A stretch of 64,000 bases of DNA from JAJEBT01 sp965214975 (GTDB lineage: Bacteria > Pseudomonadota > Alphaproteobacteria > MPNO01 > UBA830). A program made the position numbers and the translations under genes. Each line of letters opens with the position of its first letter. Position 1 is the stretch's first letter. Below are positions 1-7,800 of the stretch, one piece after another. Location: the NCBI GenBank assembly GCA_965214975.1, contig OZ244055.1, forward strand, positions 496,001 through 560,000, in the 5' to 3' direction. A model generated the notes under the pieces. It saw only the letters and a list, made by a program, of their open reading frames with translations. It was not told the origin of the DNA and did no database searches.

Positions 1-7
1 AGATCCC

Positions 8-1603
8 ATGACCGACAAACGCGTATATCTCTACGACACGACGCTGCGCGACGGTGCGCAGATGCTCGGCGTCGACTTCACCGTCGCCGACAAGACGGCG
101 CTTGCCCGGGCGCTCGACAGCCTCGGGATCGACTACGTCGAGGGCGGCTGGCCGGGGGCGAATCCGATCGACGACGCGTTTTTCGGCAACGCGCCCGCGC
201 TCGCCCGCGCGAAGTTCGCGGCCTTCGGCATGACCCGCAGGCCGGGCCGTTCCGTCGAGAACGATCCCGGCGTGGCGGCGCTGCTCGACGCCGCGCCGGC
301 GGCGGTCTGCATGGTCGGAAAGACCTGGGACTACCATGTCGACGTCGCGCTGGGGATCGACCGCGGCGAGAACCGGAGGATGATCGCCGAGTCGGTGTCC
401 CACGCGGCGGGCAGGGTGGGCGAGGTCCTGTTCGACGCGGAGCATTTCTTCGACGGCTACAAGGCCAACCCCGGCTACGCGCTGTCCTGCGCGCGCGCGG
501 CGCACGAGGCCGGAGCGCGCTGGGTCGTGCTGTGCGACACCAACGGGGGCGCCCTGCCGCACGAGGTCGCCGAGATCGCGGACGCGGTGACCCGCCATGT
601 TCCGGGCACGCATCTCGGCATCCACTGCCACAACGACACCGAGAACGCGGTCGCCAACTCGCTGGCAGCGGTGCTCGCGGGCGTCCGCCAGATCCAGGGG
701 ACGATCAACGGCCTCGGCGAGCGCTGCGGCAACGCCAACCTGACCGCGATCATTCCCAATCTCATGCTGAAGACGGAGTTCGAGACCGGCGTGTCCGCCG
801 ACGGCCTCGCCCAGCTCACGCACGTGTCCCGCCTGCTGGACGAACGCCTGAACCGGGAGCCGTTCCGCCACGCCGCCTATGTCGGGGAATCGGCTTTCGC
901 CCACAAGGGCGGGCTGCACGTCTCGGCCGTGGAAAAGGATCCGCGAACCTACGAGCACGTCGACCCGGCGCTGGTCGGAAACGAGCGGCGCATCGTGGTC
1001 TCGGACCAGTCGGGCCGCTCCAACGTTCTCGCGCGGTTCCGCGACATCGGCATCGAGATTCCCCCGGAACATCCCGGCCTGCCGTCCCTTCTCGAGAGGA
1101 TCAAGCGCCGGGAGTTCGAGGGGTACGCCCATGACGGCGCCGAAGCCAGCTTCGAGCTGCTGGCGCACCGCATGCTCGGAGAGGTTCCGGAGTTCTACAG
1201 CCTGCAGTCCTTCCGGGTGCTCGACGAGCGGCGCTGGAACGCCCGCGGCGAGCTGGTGACGATTTCGGAAGCGACGATCAAGGTCGACGTCGGCGACGAG
1301 CGTCACATGGCCGTCGCCGAGGGGAACGGTCCCGTCAACGCGCTCGACAACGCGCTGTCGAAGGTGCTGCTGCCGACCTACCCCCAGCTCGGGGACATGC
1401 GGCTGGTCGACTACAAGGTGCGCATTCTCACCCCGGCCGACGGCACCGGCGCGGTCACCCGCGTCATGATCGAGTGCGCCGACGGGGAAGACCAGCGCTG
1501 GGCCTGCGTCGGCCTGTCGACCAACATCATCGACGCCTCCTACAATGCCCTGCAGGACGCGATCATCTACAAGCTCTTCCGCGACCGGGCGGAAGCGCCG
1601 TAG
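8..1603 (+). CDS. cimA: (R)-citramalate synthase
   Basis: Condenses pyruvate and acetyl-CoA to (R)-citramalate, the entry to the threonine-independent route to 2-oxobutyrate and isoleucine. The 531-aa protein opens with the DRE-TIM metallolyase signature (LYDTTLRDGAQ, residues 8-18). It has the metal-binding GIHCHND motif near residue 204 and GLGERCGNANL near residue 238. The C-terminal third matches the LeuA-type allosteric/dimer domain, and the length fits the family. Only seven bases precede the ATG, so its promoter lies outside the window. trmJ follows after 15 bp and is probably co-transcribed. 2-isopropylmalate or homocitrate synthase is less likely because of the overall length and the AQMLGVDFTV context. 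Confidence 0.93.
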   Translation: MTDKRVYLYDTTLRDGAQMLGVDFTVADKTALARALDSLGIDYVEGGWPGANPIDDAFFGNAPALARAKFAAFGMTRRPGRSVENDPGVAALLDAAPAAVCMVGKTWDYHVDVALGIDRGENRRMIAESVSHAAGRVGEVLFDAEHFFDGYKANPGYALSCARAAHEAGARWVVLCDTNGGALPHEVAEIADAVTRHVPGTHLGIHCHNDTENAVANSLAAVLAGVRQIQGTINGLGERCGNANLTAIIPNLMLKTEFETGVSADGLAQLTHVSRLLDERLNREPFRHAAYVGESAFAHKGGLHVSAVEKDPRTYEHVDPALVGNERRIVVSDQSGRSNVLARFRDIGIEIPPEHPGLPSLLERIKRREFEGYAHDGAEASFELLAHRMLGEVPEFYSLQSFRVLDERRWNARGELVTISEATIKVDVGDERHMAVAEGNGPVNALDNALSKVLLPTYPQLGDMRLVDYKVRILTPADGTGAVTRVMIECADGEDQRWACVGLSTNIIDASYNALQDAIIYKLFRDRAEAP

Positions 1604-1618
1604 GCGCCGCCCCGGTCG

Positions 1619-2380
1619 ATGCCGGACACCGACGGCGGCCCGCCTCCCCCGGCGATCGTTCTCGTCCAGCCGACGCTCGGGGAGAACATCGGCGCCGCGG
1701 CCCGGGCGATGATGAACTTCGGCCTGTCGGATCTGCGTCTCGTGCGCCCCAGGGGCGACTGGCCCAATCCCAAGGCCGTCAACACGGCGTCGGGCGCGGA
1801 GCGGATCCTCGAGGACGCGCGGCTCTTCGACACGACCCCCGAGGCCGTCGCCGACCTGCACCGGGTCCACGCGACCACCGCGCGCGTGCGCGACATGGAA
1901 AAGCCGGCGCTGTCGCCCCGCCGACTCGCCGAAACCCTCCACGGCACCGGGGCGCGGAGCGGGATCCTGTTCGGCCGCGAGGCCAGGGGGCTGCACAACG
2001 ACGACGTGGCGCTCGCCGATTCCATCGTCATGGTGCCGGCGAGCGCGGCGCACCGGTCGCTGAATCTGGCGCAGGCGGTGCTGCTGATCGGCTACGAATG
2101 GTTCCAGAGGGGCGGGAGCGAAGCCGTGGCGCCGGCGCGCAGACGCGGCGGCCGCCCGGCGTCGCGCACGGAACTCGTCGGCTTCTTCGAGCATCTCGAG
2201 AGGGAACTCGACGCGTGCGGTTTCCTGTTCCCGCCCGAGAAACGTCCGCGCATGGTTCGCAACATCCGCAACATTTTCGCGCGCGCCGGGCTCAGCGACC
2301 AGGAAGTCCGGACACTGCGGGGAATCGTGTCGGGGCTCTCGAAGCCGGAGCGTGGCGCCGGGGGGACTTCCCGGGGATAG
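1619..2380 (+). CDS. trmJ: tRNA (cytidine/uridine-32-2'-O-)-methyltransferase
   Basis: SPOUT-class methyltransferase expected to 2'-O-methylate position 32 of tRNAs using SAM. Family motifs are visible: NIGAAARAMMNFG (about residues 23-35) followed by LRLVRP, ILFGREARGL (about 116-125) and the C-terminal SLNLAQAVLLIGYEW (about 147-161) that forms the knot with bound SAM. The 253-aa length is normal for TrmJ. The roughly 90 residues after the SPOUT domain match the helical extension typical of TrmJ rather than TrmL. It starts 15 bp after cimA and is probably in the same transcript, although the functions are unrelated. TrmJ is preferred over other SpoU paralogues, but a paralogue cannot be fully excluded. 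Confidence 0.88.
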   Translation: MPDTDGGPPPPAIVLVQPTLGENIGAAARAMMNFGLSDLRLVRPRGDWPNPKAVNTASGAERILEDARLFDTTPEAVADLHRVHATTARVRDMEKPALSPRRLAETLHGTGARSGILFGREARGLHNDDVALADSIVMVPASAAHRSLNLAQAVLLIGYEWFQRGGSEAVAPARRRGGRPASRTELVGFFEHLERELDACGFLFPPEKRPRMVRNIRNIFARAGLSDQEVRTLRGIVSGLSKPERGAGGTSRG

Positions 2381-2502
2381 TTTCCGTCCGTCCGGTTCGC
2401 GTCGCTGTCCGCACGCCGCGCCGGCCTGGCCGCGAACGCCTCGGCAACCGCCCGCCGTTCCGGGCCGCGACCGACGGGAGGGAACCGGCCTGCCGGCGAA
2501 GT

Positions 2503-2532
2503 TTGACAAGCCGTGCCGGGCGCCTGTATCAT
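2503..2532 (+). promoter_or_regulatory. sigma70-type promoter for rpsD
   Basis: A perfect -35 (TTGACA, 2503-2508) is followed after 18 bp by a -10 (TATCAT, 2527-2532, 5 of 6 to consensus). It sits in the otherwise gene-free 235 bp before rpsD and leaves a leader of about 77 nt. This spacing and match are unusual by chance in such GC-rich DNA. Confidence 0.65.
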
Positions 2533-2615
2533 GGCTTTCCGGATGCCGTTGCCGTTCTCCGCGGGAGCGCGGGGCGGAGCCGGAACAGCCTTGAACAGTC
2601 GAGGGAGGCGGGCGC

Positions 2616-3233
2616 ATGTCGAAGCGCGTGCGGTCCAAGCACAAGATCGATCGCCGTCTCGGGTGCAATCTGTGGGGGCGCCCGAAGAGCCCGTGGAACC
2701 GGCGCGAGTACGGCCCGGGAGAGCACGGCCAGAGGCGCCGGGGCAAGATGTCCGACTACGGCCTGCAGCTTCAGGCGAAGCAGCGCCTGAAGGGATACTA
2801 CGGCAACATCACCGAGAAGCAGTTCCGCCGCCTGTACGAGGAGGCGGTGCGCCGTCGCGGCGACACCGTCGAGATCCTGATCGGCCTTCTGGAACAGCGG
2901 CTCGACACCGTCGTCTACCGCCTCAAGTTCGTGCCCACGGTGTTCGCCGCGCGGCAGTTCGTCAATCACGGCCACGTCCGGGTCAACGGCAAGCGCGTCA
3001 ACATCCCCTCCTACAGGGTCAGGGAAGGGGACGTGATCGAGGTGCGCGAACGGTCCCGGGAGATCCCCATGGTCATCGAGGCGCCGGAACTCGCCGAGCG
3101 CGACGTGCCGGAGTATCTCGAGGTCGATCACCACAAGATGCAGGGCCGGTTCGTCCGCACCCCGTCGCTCTCCGAGGTTCCGTACCCGGCCCAGATGTCG
3201 CCCAATCTGGTCATCGAGTACTATTCGCGCTGA
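2616..3233 (+). CDS. rpsD: 30S ribosomal protein S4
   Basis: Primary 16S rRNA-binding protein that nucleates assembly of the 30S body. The 205-aa length is typical. It shows the N-terminal KHKIDRRLG...LWGRPKSP segment, the RREYGPGEHGQ motif, and an S4 RNA-binding domain at about residues 95-160 (RLDTVVYRLKF...VNHGHVRVNGKRVNIPSYRV). The ATG has a strong GGGAGG ribosome-binding site about 6 nt upstream. The gene stands alone behind its own promoter, away from the ribosomal protein clusters, which is common in alphaproteobacteria. Confidence 0.97.
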   Translation: MSKRVRSKHKIDRRLGCNLWGRPKSPWNRREYGPGEHGQRRRGKMSDYGLQLQAKQRLKGYYGNITEKQFRRLYEEAVRRRGDTVEILIGLLEQRLDTVVYRLKFVPTVFAARQFVNHGHVRVNGKRVNIPSYRVREGDVIEVRERSREIPMVIEAPELAERDVPEYLEVDHHKMQGRFVRTPSLSEVPYPAQMSPNLVIEYYSR

Positions 3234-3869
3234 CCCCGGCCGCGCGCGAAAGGCCTCGCCGAAGGCCGCTTCCGCGGCGAAGGGCGGCCGTTCGGGTTTC
3301 CGCGCGCGCTCCCGGGCCGACGATCCGCACCGCGTGGAGGAACGACCAGTCGGCGATGTTCCGTGTCCAGGGGGCGTCGTCGCCGAGGACCGCCCGGCGT
3401 CGCGGAAAGCCGGAGAGGATCCGGGACCGGTTTCCTGTCCGGCGACGGGTGAACCGGGCCAGTCCGGCGGGTCGTTCGGGAGCGCGTTTCGCCGGTCCGG
3501 GTGTCGGTTCGGACCTTGGGAAACGGATCCTGGTCGCACGGCAGGCGGATCCGCATCCGCCACCGGCACCCGGTCACGACAGAAAACGTTCCTGCCGCTC
3601 GACCTGAAAGCCGCAGGTTCGAATCCTGTCCCCTCCGTCACCGCCAATCCATTGAAATCGCCCATGTTTTGGGTGTTTTCCCCGTTTCCGCGGCAGAGCC
3701 GTTCCGGCGAACCGGCAAACGATCGGCAAACGCCGGGAATCAAGGCTCCGCCGACGATTGGCGGGGAGTCGCCCGGTCTGCAAACCTCGTGTCGCTTGTT
3801 TTCTGTTTTTCGCTTTGTGTCCTAAAATTGCGTGCTTTGCTACGGTGCCATGCAACTTTGGAGGTGCGC
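3234..3869. other. intergenic region holding a tRNA remnant
   Basis: No convincing gene is present. The first 350 bp are GC-rich with short inverted repeats. The second half becomes AT-richer and contains a tRNA 3'-end fragment (3613-3640). It also has a repeated 8-mer CGGCAAAC in close tandem (about 3714-3732), the kind of arm-type repeat seen near integrase attachment sites. A TAAAAT at 3823-3828 could be the -10 of the mazEF promoter, but no good -35 is evident. The composition shift suggests the edge of a decayed genomic island. Confidence 0.5.
3613..3640 (+). tRNA. tRNA-Ser-like 3' fragment (att-site remnant)
   Basis: The stretch reads as a T-arm (stem GCAGG/CCTGT around TTCGAAT), the acceptor 3' strand CCCCTCC, discriminator G and a TCA tail. 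Acceptor plus discriminator match tRNA-Ser, but no partner GGAGGGG or anticodon arm lies upstream, so this is not a functional tRNA. A bare tRNA 3' end next to a toxin-antitoxin pair and transposon debris is what integrase-mediated island insertion or decay leaves behind. Identity as Ser is inferred from the acceptor only. Confidence 0.55.
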
Positions 3870-4127
3870 ATGCATACTGCGAATCTGTGCAAGGTCGGTG
3901 ACTCGGTCATGCTCGCGGTGCCCCCGGCACTTGTCGACCTCCTCAAGCTCACGGTCGGCGCCAAGGTGGATATCGGCGTCGAGGACGGCCGCCTGGTCGT
4001 CACGCCGAAGCCCCGCCCGAGCCACTCGCTCGAAGAGTTGCTGGCGCAGTGCGACGAGACCGCCCCGGCTGACGACGAAGATCGCGCCTGGCTCGAGGAC
4101 AAGCCCGTCGGCAAAGAACTTCTGTAA
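3870..4127 (+). CDS. mazE: MazE-type antitoxin (AbrB/SpoVT fold)
   Basis: 85-aa antitoxin of a mazEF module. The N-terminal half is an AbrB-like swapped-hairpin DNA-binding domain (CKVGDSVMLAVPPALVDLL...VGAKVDIGVEDGRLVV, residues 8-48). The acidic C-terminal tail (about 58-85) would wrap MazF and block its active site. The ATG at 3870 is chosen because GGAGG lies 5 nt upstream and the AbrB fold begins directly after it. An earlier ATG in the same frame only adds low-quality sequence. mazF starts 12 nt after its stop. Such antitoxins normally autoregulate the pair. Confidence 0.85.
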   Translation: MHTANLCKVGDSVMLAVPPALVDLLKLTVGAKVDIGVEDGRLVVTPKPRPSHSLEELLAQCDETAPADDEDRAWLEDKPVGKELL

Positions 4128-4138
4128 AGAACTTCTGT
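4113..4138 (+). repeat. 13-bp perfect tandem repeat at the mazE/mazF junction
   Basis: AAAGAACTTCTGT occurs twice head-to-tail (4113-4125 and 4126-4138). The first copy carries the last codons and the stop of mazE; the second fills the space before the mazF ATG at 4140. It looks like a recent slippage duplication that changed the mazE-mazF junction. Confidence 0.9.
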
Positions 4139-4139
4139 A

Positions 4140-4520
4140 ATGCAACGGGGCGAAATCCGGCCCGTCAACCTCGATCCCGTCACCGGCCACGAGCAACGAG
4201 GAACCCGGCCGGTCGTGATCGTGTCTCCCGCACGCTTCAACGGGCTGACCGGGGCGCCGGTCGTCCTTCCGATCACGAAAGGTGGAGGTTTCGCTCGCCG
4301 ACGCGGTTTCACGGTCTCGCTCGACGACGCAGGCACCCGCACGGTCGGCGTGATCCGTTGCGACCAGCTGCGCACCCTTGATCTCGCCGCCCGGAACGGG
4401 AAACGCCTCGAATCCGTCACGAAGCCGATCATGGACGAGGTGCTCGCCCGCCTCGCCACGATCCTGGCACAGACGGAGAAGCATGAGTTCGATCATCCTG
4501 TCGGAGGCAGGGCTGATTAA
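4140..4520 (+). CDS. mazF: MazF/PemK-family endoribonuclease toxin
   Basis: 126-aa member of the MazF family, sequence-specific mRNA interferases that cleave cellular RNA when the antitoxin is degraded. Hallmarks are MQRGEI at the N-terminus, the HEQRGTRPVVIVSP segment (about residues 18-31) containing the RG-x-RP catalytic loop, VVLPITK and the conserved VIRCDQLRTLDL strand (about 81-92). Length is typical. It lies directly behind mazE. The only ribosome-binding possibility sits inside the duplicated 13-mer, so its translation may be coupled to mazE. The module lies in a decayed island and may persist by addiction. Confidence 0.9.
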   Translation: MQRGEIRPVNLDPVTGHEQRGTRPVVIVSPARFNGLTGAPVVLPITKGGGFARRRGFTVSLDDAGTRTVGVIRCDQLRTLDLAARNGKRLESVTKPIMDEVLARLATILAQTEKHEFDHPVGGRAD

Positions 4521-4586
4521 CTGTCCGCCCGTCGGGCGGGGGCGCGGTGAAGGCGGCGCTGAACATTCCATTGTCGATGTGGCAAC

Positions 4587-4775
4587 GTGCCGGTCATGGT
4601 GACGCTGCCGGCCCCGGATTTGTCCATTGACCTGAGCACGGTCTCGGTGCGCCCGACCCGGGGTGCTGCGCGGGAGCACCGGCGCTGGGACCGGCTGGTG
4701 GCGGAGCACCAACCACTACCAGCGGTTCCACGGCGTCATCGGCAAGGGTCTGCGCCATGTTGCGGTGCCACGGCG
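4587..4775 (+). pseudogene. DUF4338-like (IS-associated/DruA-type) N-terminal remnant, frameshifted
   Basis: One frame (4587 onward) reads as a DUF4338 N-terminus ending in REHRRWDRLVAEH. The sequence then continues in another frame as NHYQRFHGVIGKGLRHVAV (about 4709-4765). Together these resemble the RW..L..EHHYL.F.G..GK.LRHVA core found in transposon-linked DUF4338 proteins and in DruA of Druantia. The rest of the gene is missing; the giant surface-protein gene ends at 4859. The frameshift and truncation make this a dead fragment. Assignment is from motif memory and is moderately sure. Confidence 0.45.
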
Positions 4776-4858
4776 ATTCCGCGTTGCGGTTCCGGACCGG
4801 CGGCACCCTCGGAGCCCGCGGCGCCGTCCGGGCCCGGGAGCGTTCCGGGGCGCGTGCT

Positions 4859-7800
4859 TCAGAAGGCGACGCCGCCCTTGAGCACGACCAGGCCGTCCGG
4901 CCGGCCCCGGTCCCCGCGCCGCTCGCCGTAGAGCTCGAGGCCCGGTCCCGCGGTCCCGCGCAGCCGGAACTCCACGCCGAGGCGGACACGGTCGTCGTCG
5001 CCGGACCGCCCCAGCTCGCCGAACGCCGTCGTCACGGCGCGGTCCCGGAGCACCCCCCACCCGTAGCCCAGGCGGGCGTCGAGGGACGCGCCGCCGCCGC
5101 CGCCGCCGCGGCCCGCGGCGCCGGGGTCGGCGTTCCACATCGCCTCGGCGACGCCGCGCGCCGGCGCGCCCCAGGACGGCGCGAGCCGGAGCCGCAGGCC
5201 GCGGCCCCGGACCCCCGGATCCCAGTCCAGCCCGAGGCCGAGGCCCCACTCCCGGAAGCCGCTTTCCTCGTGGGCCAGAAGCGCGCTGCCGCGGCCCCGG
5301 ATCTCGAGACCGGCATGCGGCAGGACGTAGCCGAAGCCCAGCGCGAGGTCGGCGCCCGCGCCCCGCTCGGCGTCCCCGTCGTCGAGACGCGCGCCGAGCT
5401 CGAAACTGCCGGCGAGCTCGCCGCCGTCCGCGAGCGCGCGGCGGGAGCTTCCCTCGAGGGCCAGACGCACCCGGGACGCCGCGGCGTCGACCTCCAGGAG
5501 CTCGTCCTCCACGCCGTCCGCGGACACCGTCGCGTGGAACGCGTCGGCCTTCACCGCGAGACCGACCCCGCCGACCGACGCGAGATCGTCCCGGACCCCG
5601 GCGGCGACCGTGCGCATCTCGACGTCGGTCCCGACCGAGCCGTCCCGGTCCGCGATCTCCGTCGAGCCCCTGCCGTAGCCGGCCGTCCCCCAGACGCCGA
5701 GACCCGTCGGCGACATCCAGTGCACGTAGGGATGCGCGCTCGTCAGGGTCGTCTCCACGGCGCCGCCGCCGTCGCCGCCGCCGAAGGCGTAGTCGATGTC
5801 GCCGACCGTGCGGCTCACCGCGACCCCGGCAAGCAGGTCGTCCCGGAAGCGGTGGTCGAGACCGAGATGCGCGGCGAAGATCCCGCCCTCGCTCGAGAAT
5901 GCGCCGATCCGGTCGTCGTCCTCGTCCAGCCCGTCGCTCCCGACCTCGGTGAACGTGCCGCGGCCCCACAGCGTGAGACCGCCCGCGGCCCCGCCGTCCC
6001 CGCCGGGCGACAGCGCGAACGCCGTCCGTCCCAGCAGGTCGCGGCCGTCGGGCGGCGCCAGCCCGCGGAAGCCGTCGGCGGAACCGCCGCCGGGGCCGTG
6101 GCGGCGCTCCGCGCCGCCGGCGTCGCCGGAAACGCCGCCGACGCCGCTGACGCCCATGAGGCCGGCAAGGACGCCGGCCGCGGGCGCGCCCGGCGCCAGG
6201 GGCTGCCCGCCCACCGTCGCGCGCGAGCCGGCGTCCCCGGAGCGGTGGCTTTCGGCGCGGTCCCAGACCAGCTCGACAACGTTCGCCGCCACCGTCCGGC
6301 CGGTGGCGGCGAGAACGTACCTCAGCGCCAGCGCGCGCCTCTCGCTCCGCCCCGCGCCCAGATCGTATCTCGCCTCCCACCCCTCGTCGTTGTCGGAGAC
6401 CCGGGCCGCGTCCACGTCCACGAGCCTCACGGTCGCGGCCTCGGTCTCCCCGTCGACCTCGACCGCGACCGTCATTCCGGTGTCGCCGCGCTCGAACGTC
6501 AGGGTTCCGGCTTCCTCCTCCCCGTCGCGCGCCTTCACGTAGCCGACCCCGAGGGCTTCGCGCGCGGGCCACGGCCGGTCCAGGCCCACCGTGAACGCGA
6601 CGGTCGCCGTCTCCCCGACGGCGGGCCTCTTCACCGACCCCGGCGCGGGCGCGGCCACCGACAGCACCGGCCGGGCGGCGAGCCAGTGCTCCGTTCTCCG
6701 GGGCTCCGGCAGCAGGACGTTGGTCGAGCCCGTCAGCCCGAGCTCCACCACCTCGGCGGCGTCGCCGGCCTCCACCTCGACCGTTCTCCGGGTCTCCCCG
6801 TGCTGGAACGTCAGCAGCCCGGAAACGGCGCCGCCCCCGTCCACGACCGTCTCGTGGTCGACCGTCACCAGGTCGTCGCCCGGCCCCGTCGGCGGATCCA
6901 GCGCGACCGTGAAGGTGACGGTCCCGGCCTCGTCCGCGGCCTCCACCGACAGCCGGCGGTCGTCGTCGCGGACGGTCCCGAGACCCCGGCCCGTCCCGAT
7001 CTCGTATCCCGCGGCGCTCGTGACGCTGTCCAGCGTGACCACCACGAGCCCGTCGCTCTCGGCCTCCCTGTCGCCCTCGACCGTCGCCACGATCGTCTTC
7101 GCGGTCTCCCCCGGCGCGAACGCCAGCGTGCCGGTCGTCGCGCGCATGTCCCGCTCGGCGAGCCTGACCTCCGCCGCGCCCGTCACGGTGTAGTCGACGC
7201 TCACCGGACCGTCCGCGGCTTCCGACAGCGTCACCGGGAACCGGAGTTCCGCGGGGCCCCCGTCGCCCTCGACGACGCTCGTCGACCCGACCCAGACCGC
7301 CGGACCGGACGTCCCGCGCGCGTCGTCGTTCCGGATCGTGCCCGTCCCGCGGTGCCTGCGGAGCAGCGCCCCGCCGGTCGGGTCCGAGAGCGTGACCACG
7401 ACCGTCTCGTCCAGCTCGAAAACCCCGTCGCCCTTCACCGGGACCGTGACCGTCTGCCTGGTCTCCCCCGGCGCGAACGCGACCGAACCGGCCTCGGGGG
7501 CGTCGTGGTCCCTTCCGGCCTCCGCCGTGCCCCCAACCGTGTAGTCGACGACGACCTCCCGGTCCGACGCCGGCGCCAGCGTCACCGCGAACGCCAGGTC
7601 CGTCGTCCCGGAATCGCCCTCGTCCACGCTCGGCGAGTCGATCGAGAGCGCCGATTCGTCGTCGTCCCTGATCGTGCCCGTGCCGGTGCCGGTCCCGATC
7701 GTCGCGCCGCCGGTCGCGCCCGACAGCGCGATCTCCACCGTCTCGTCGTTCTCGTCGATCCCGTCGCCCCTCGCCGCGACGGTGATCGTCTTGCCGCTCT

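Noticed and set aside
3574..3855. 93-codon minus ORF containing GDRIRTCGFQVE
   Set aside because: GDRIRTC-type peptides are the translated antisense of tRNA T-arm/acceptor ends; it supports the tRNA fragment, not a gene.
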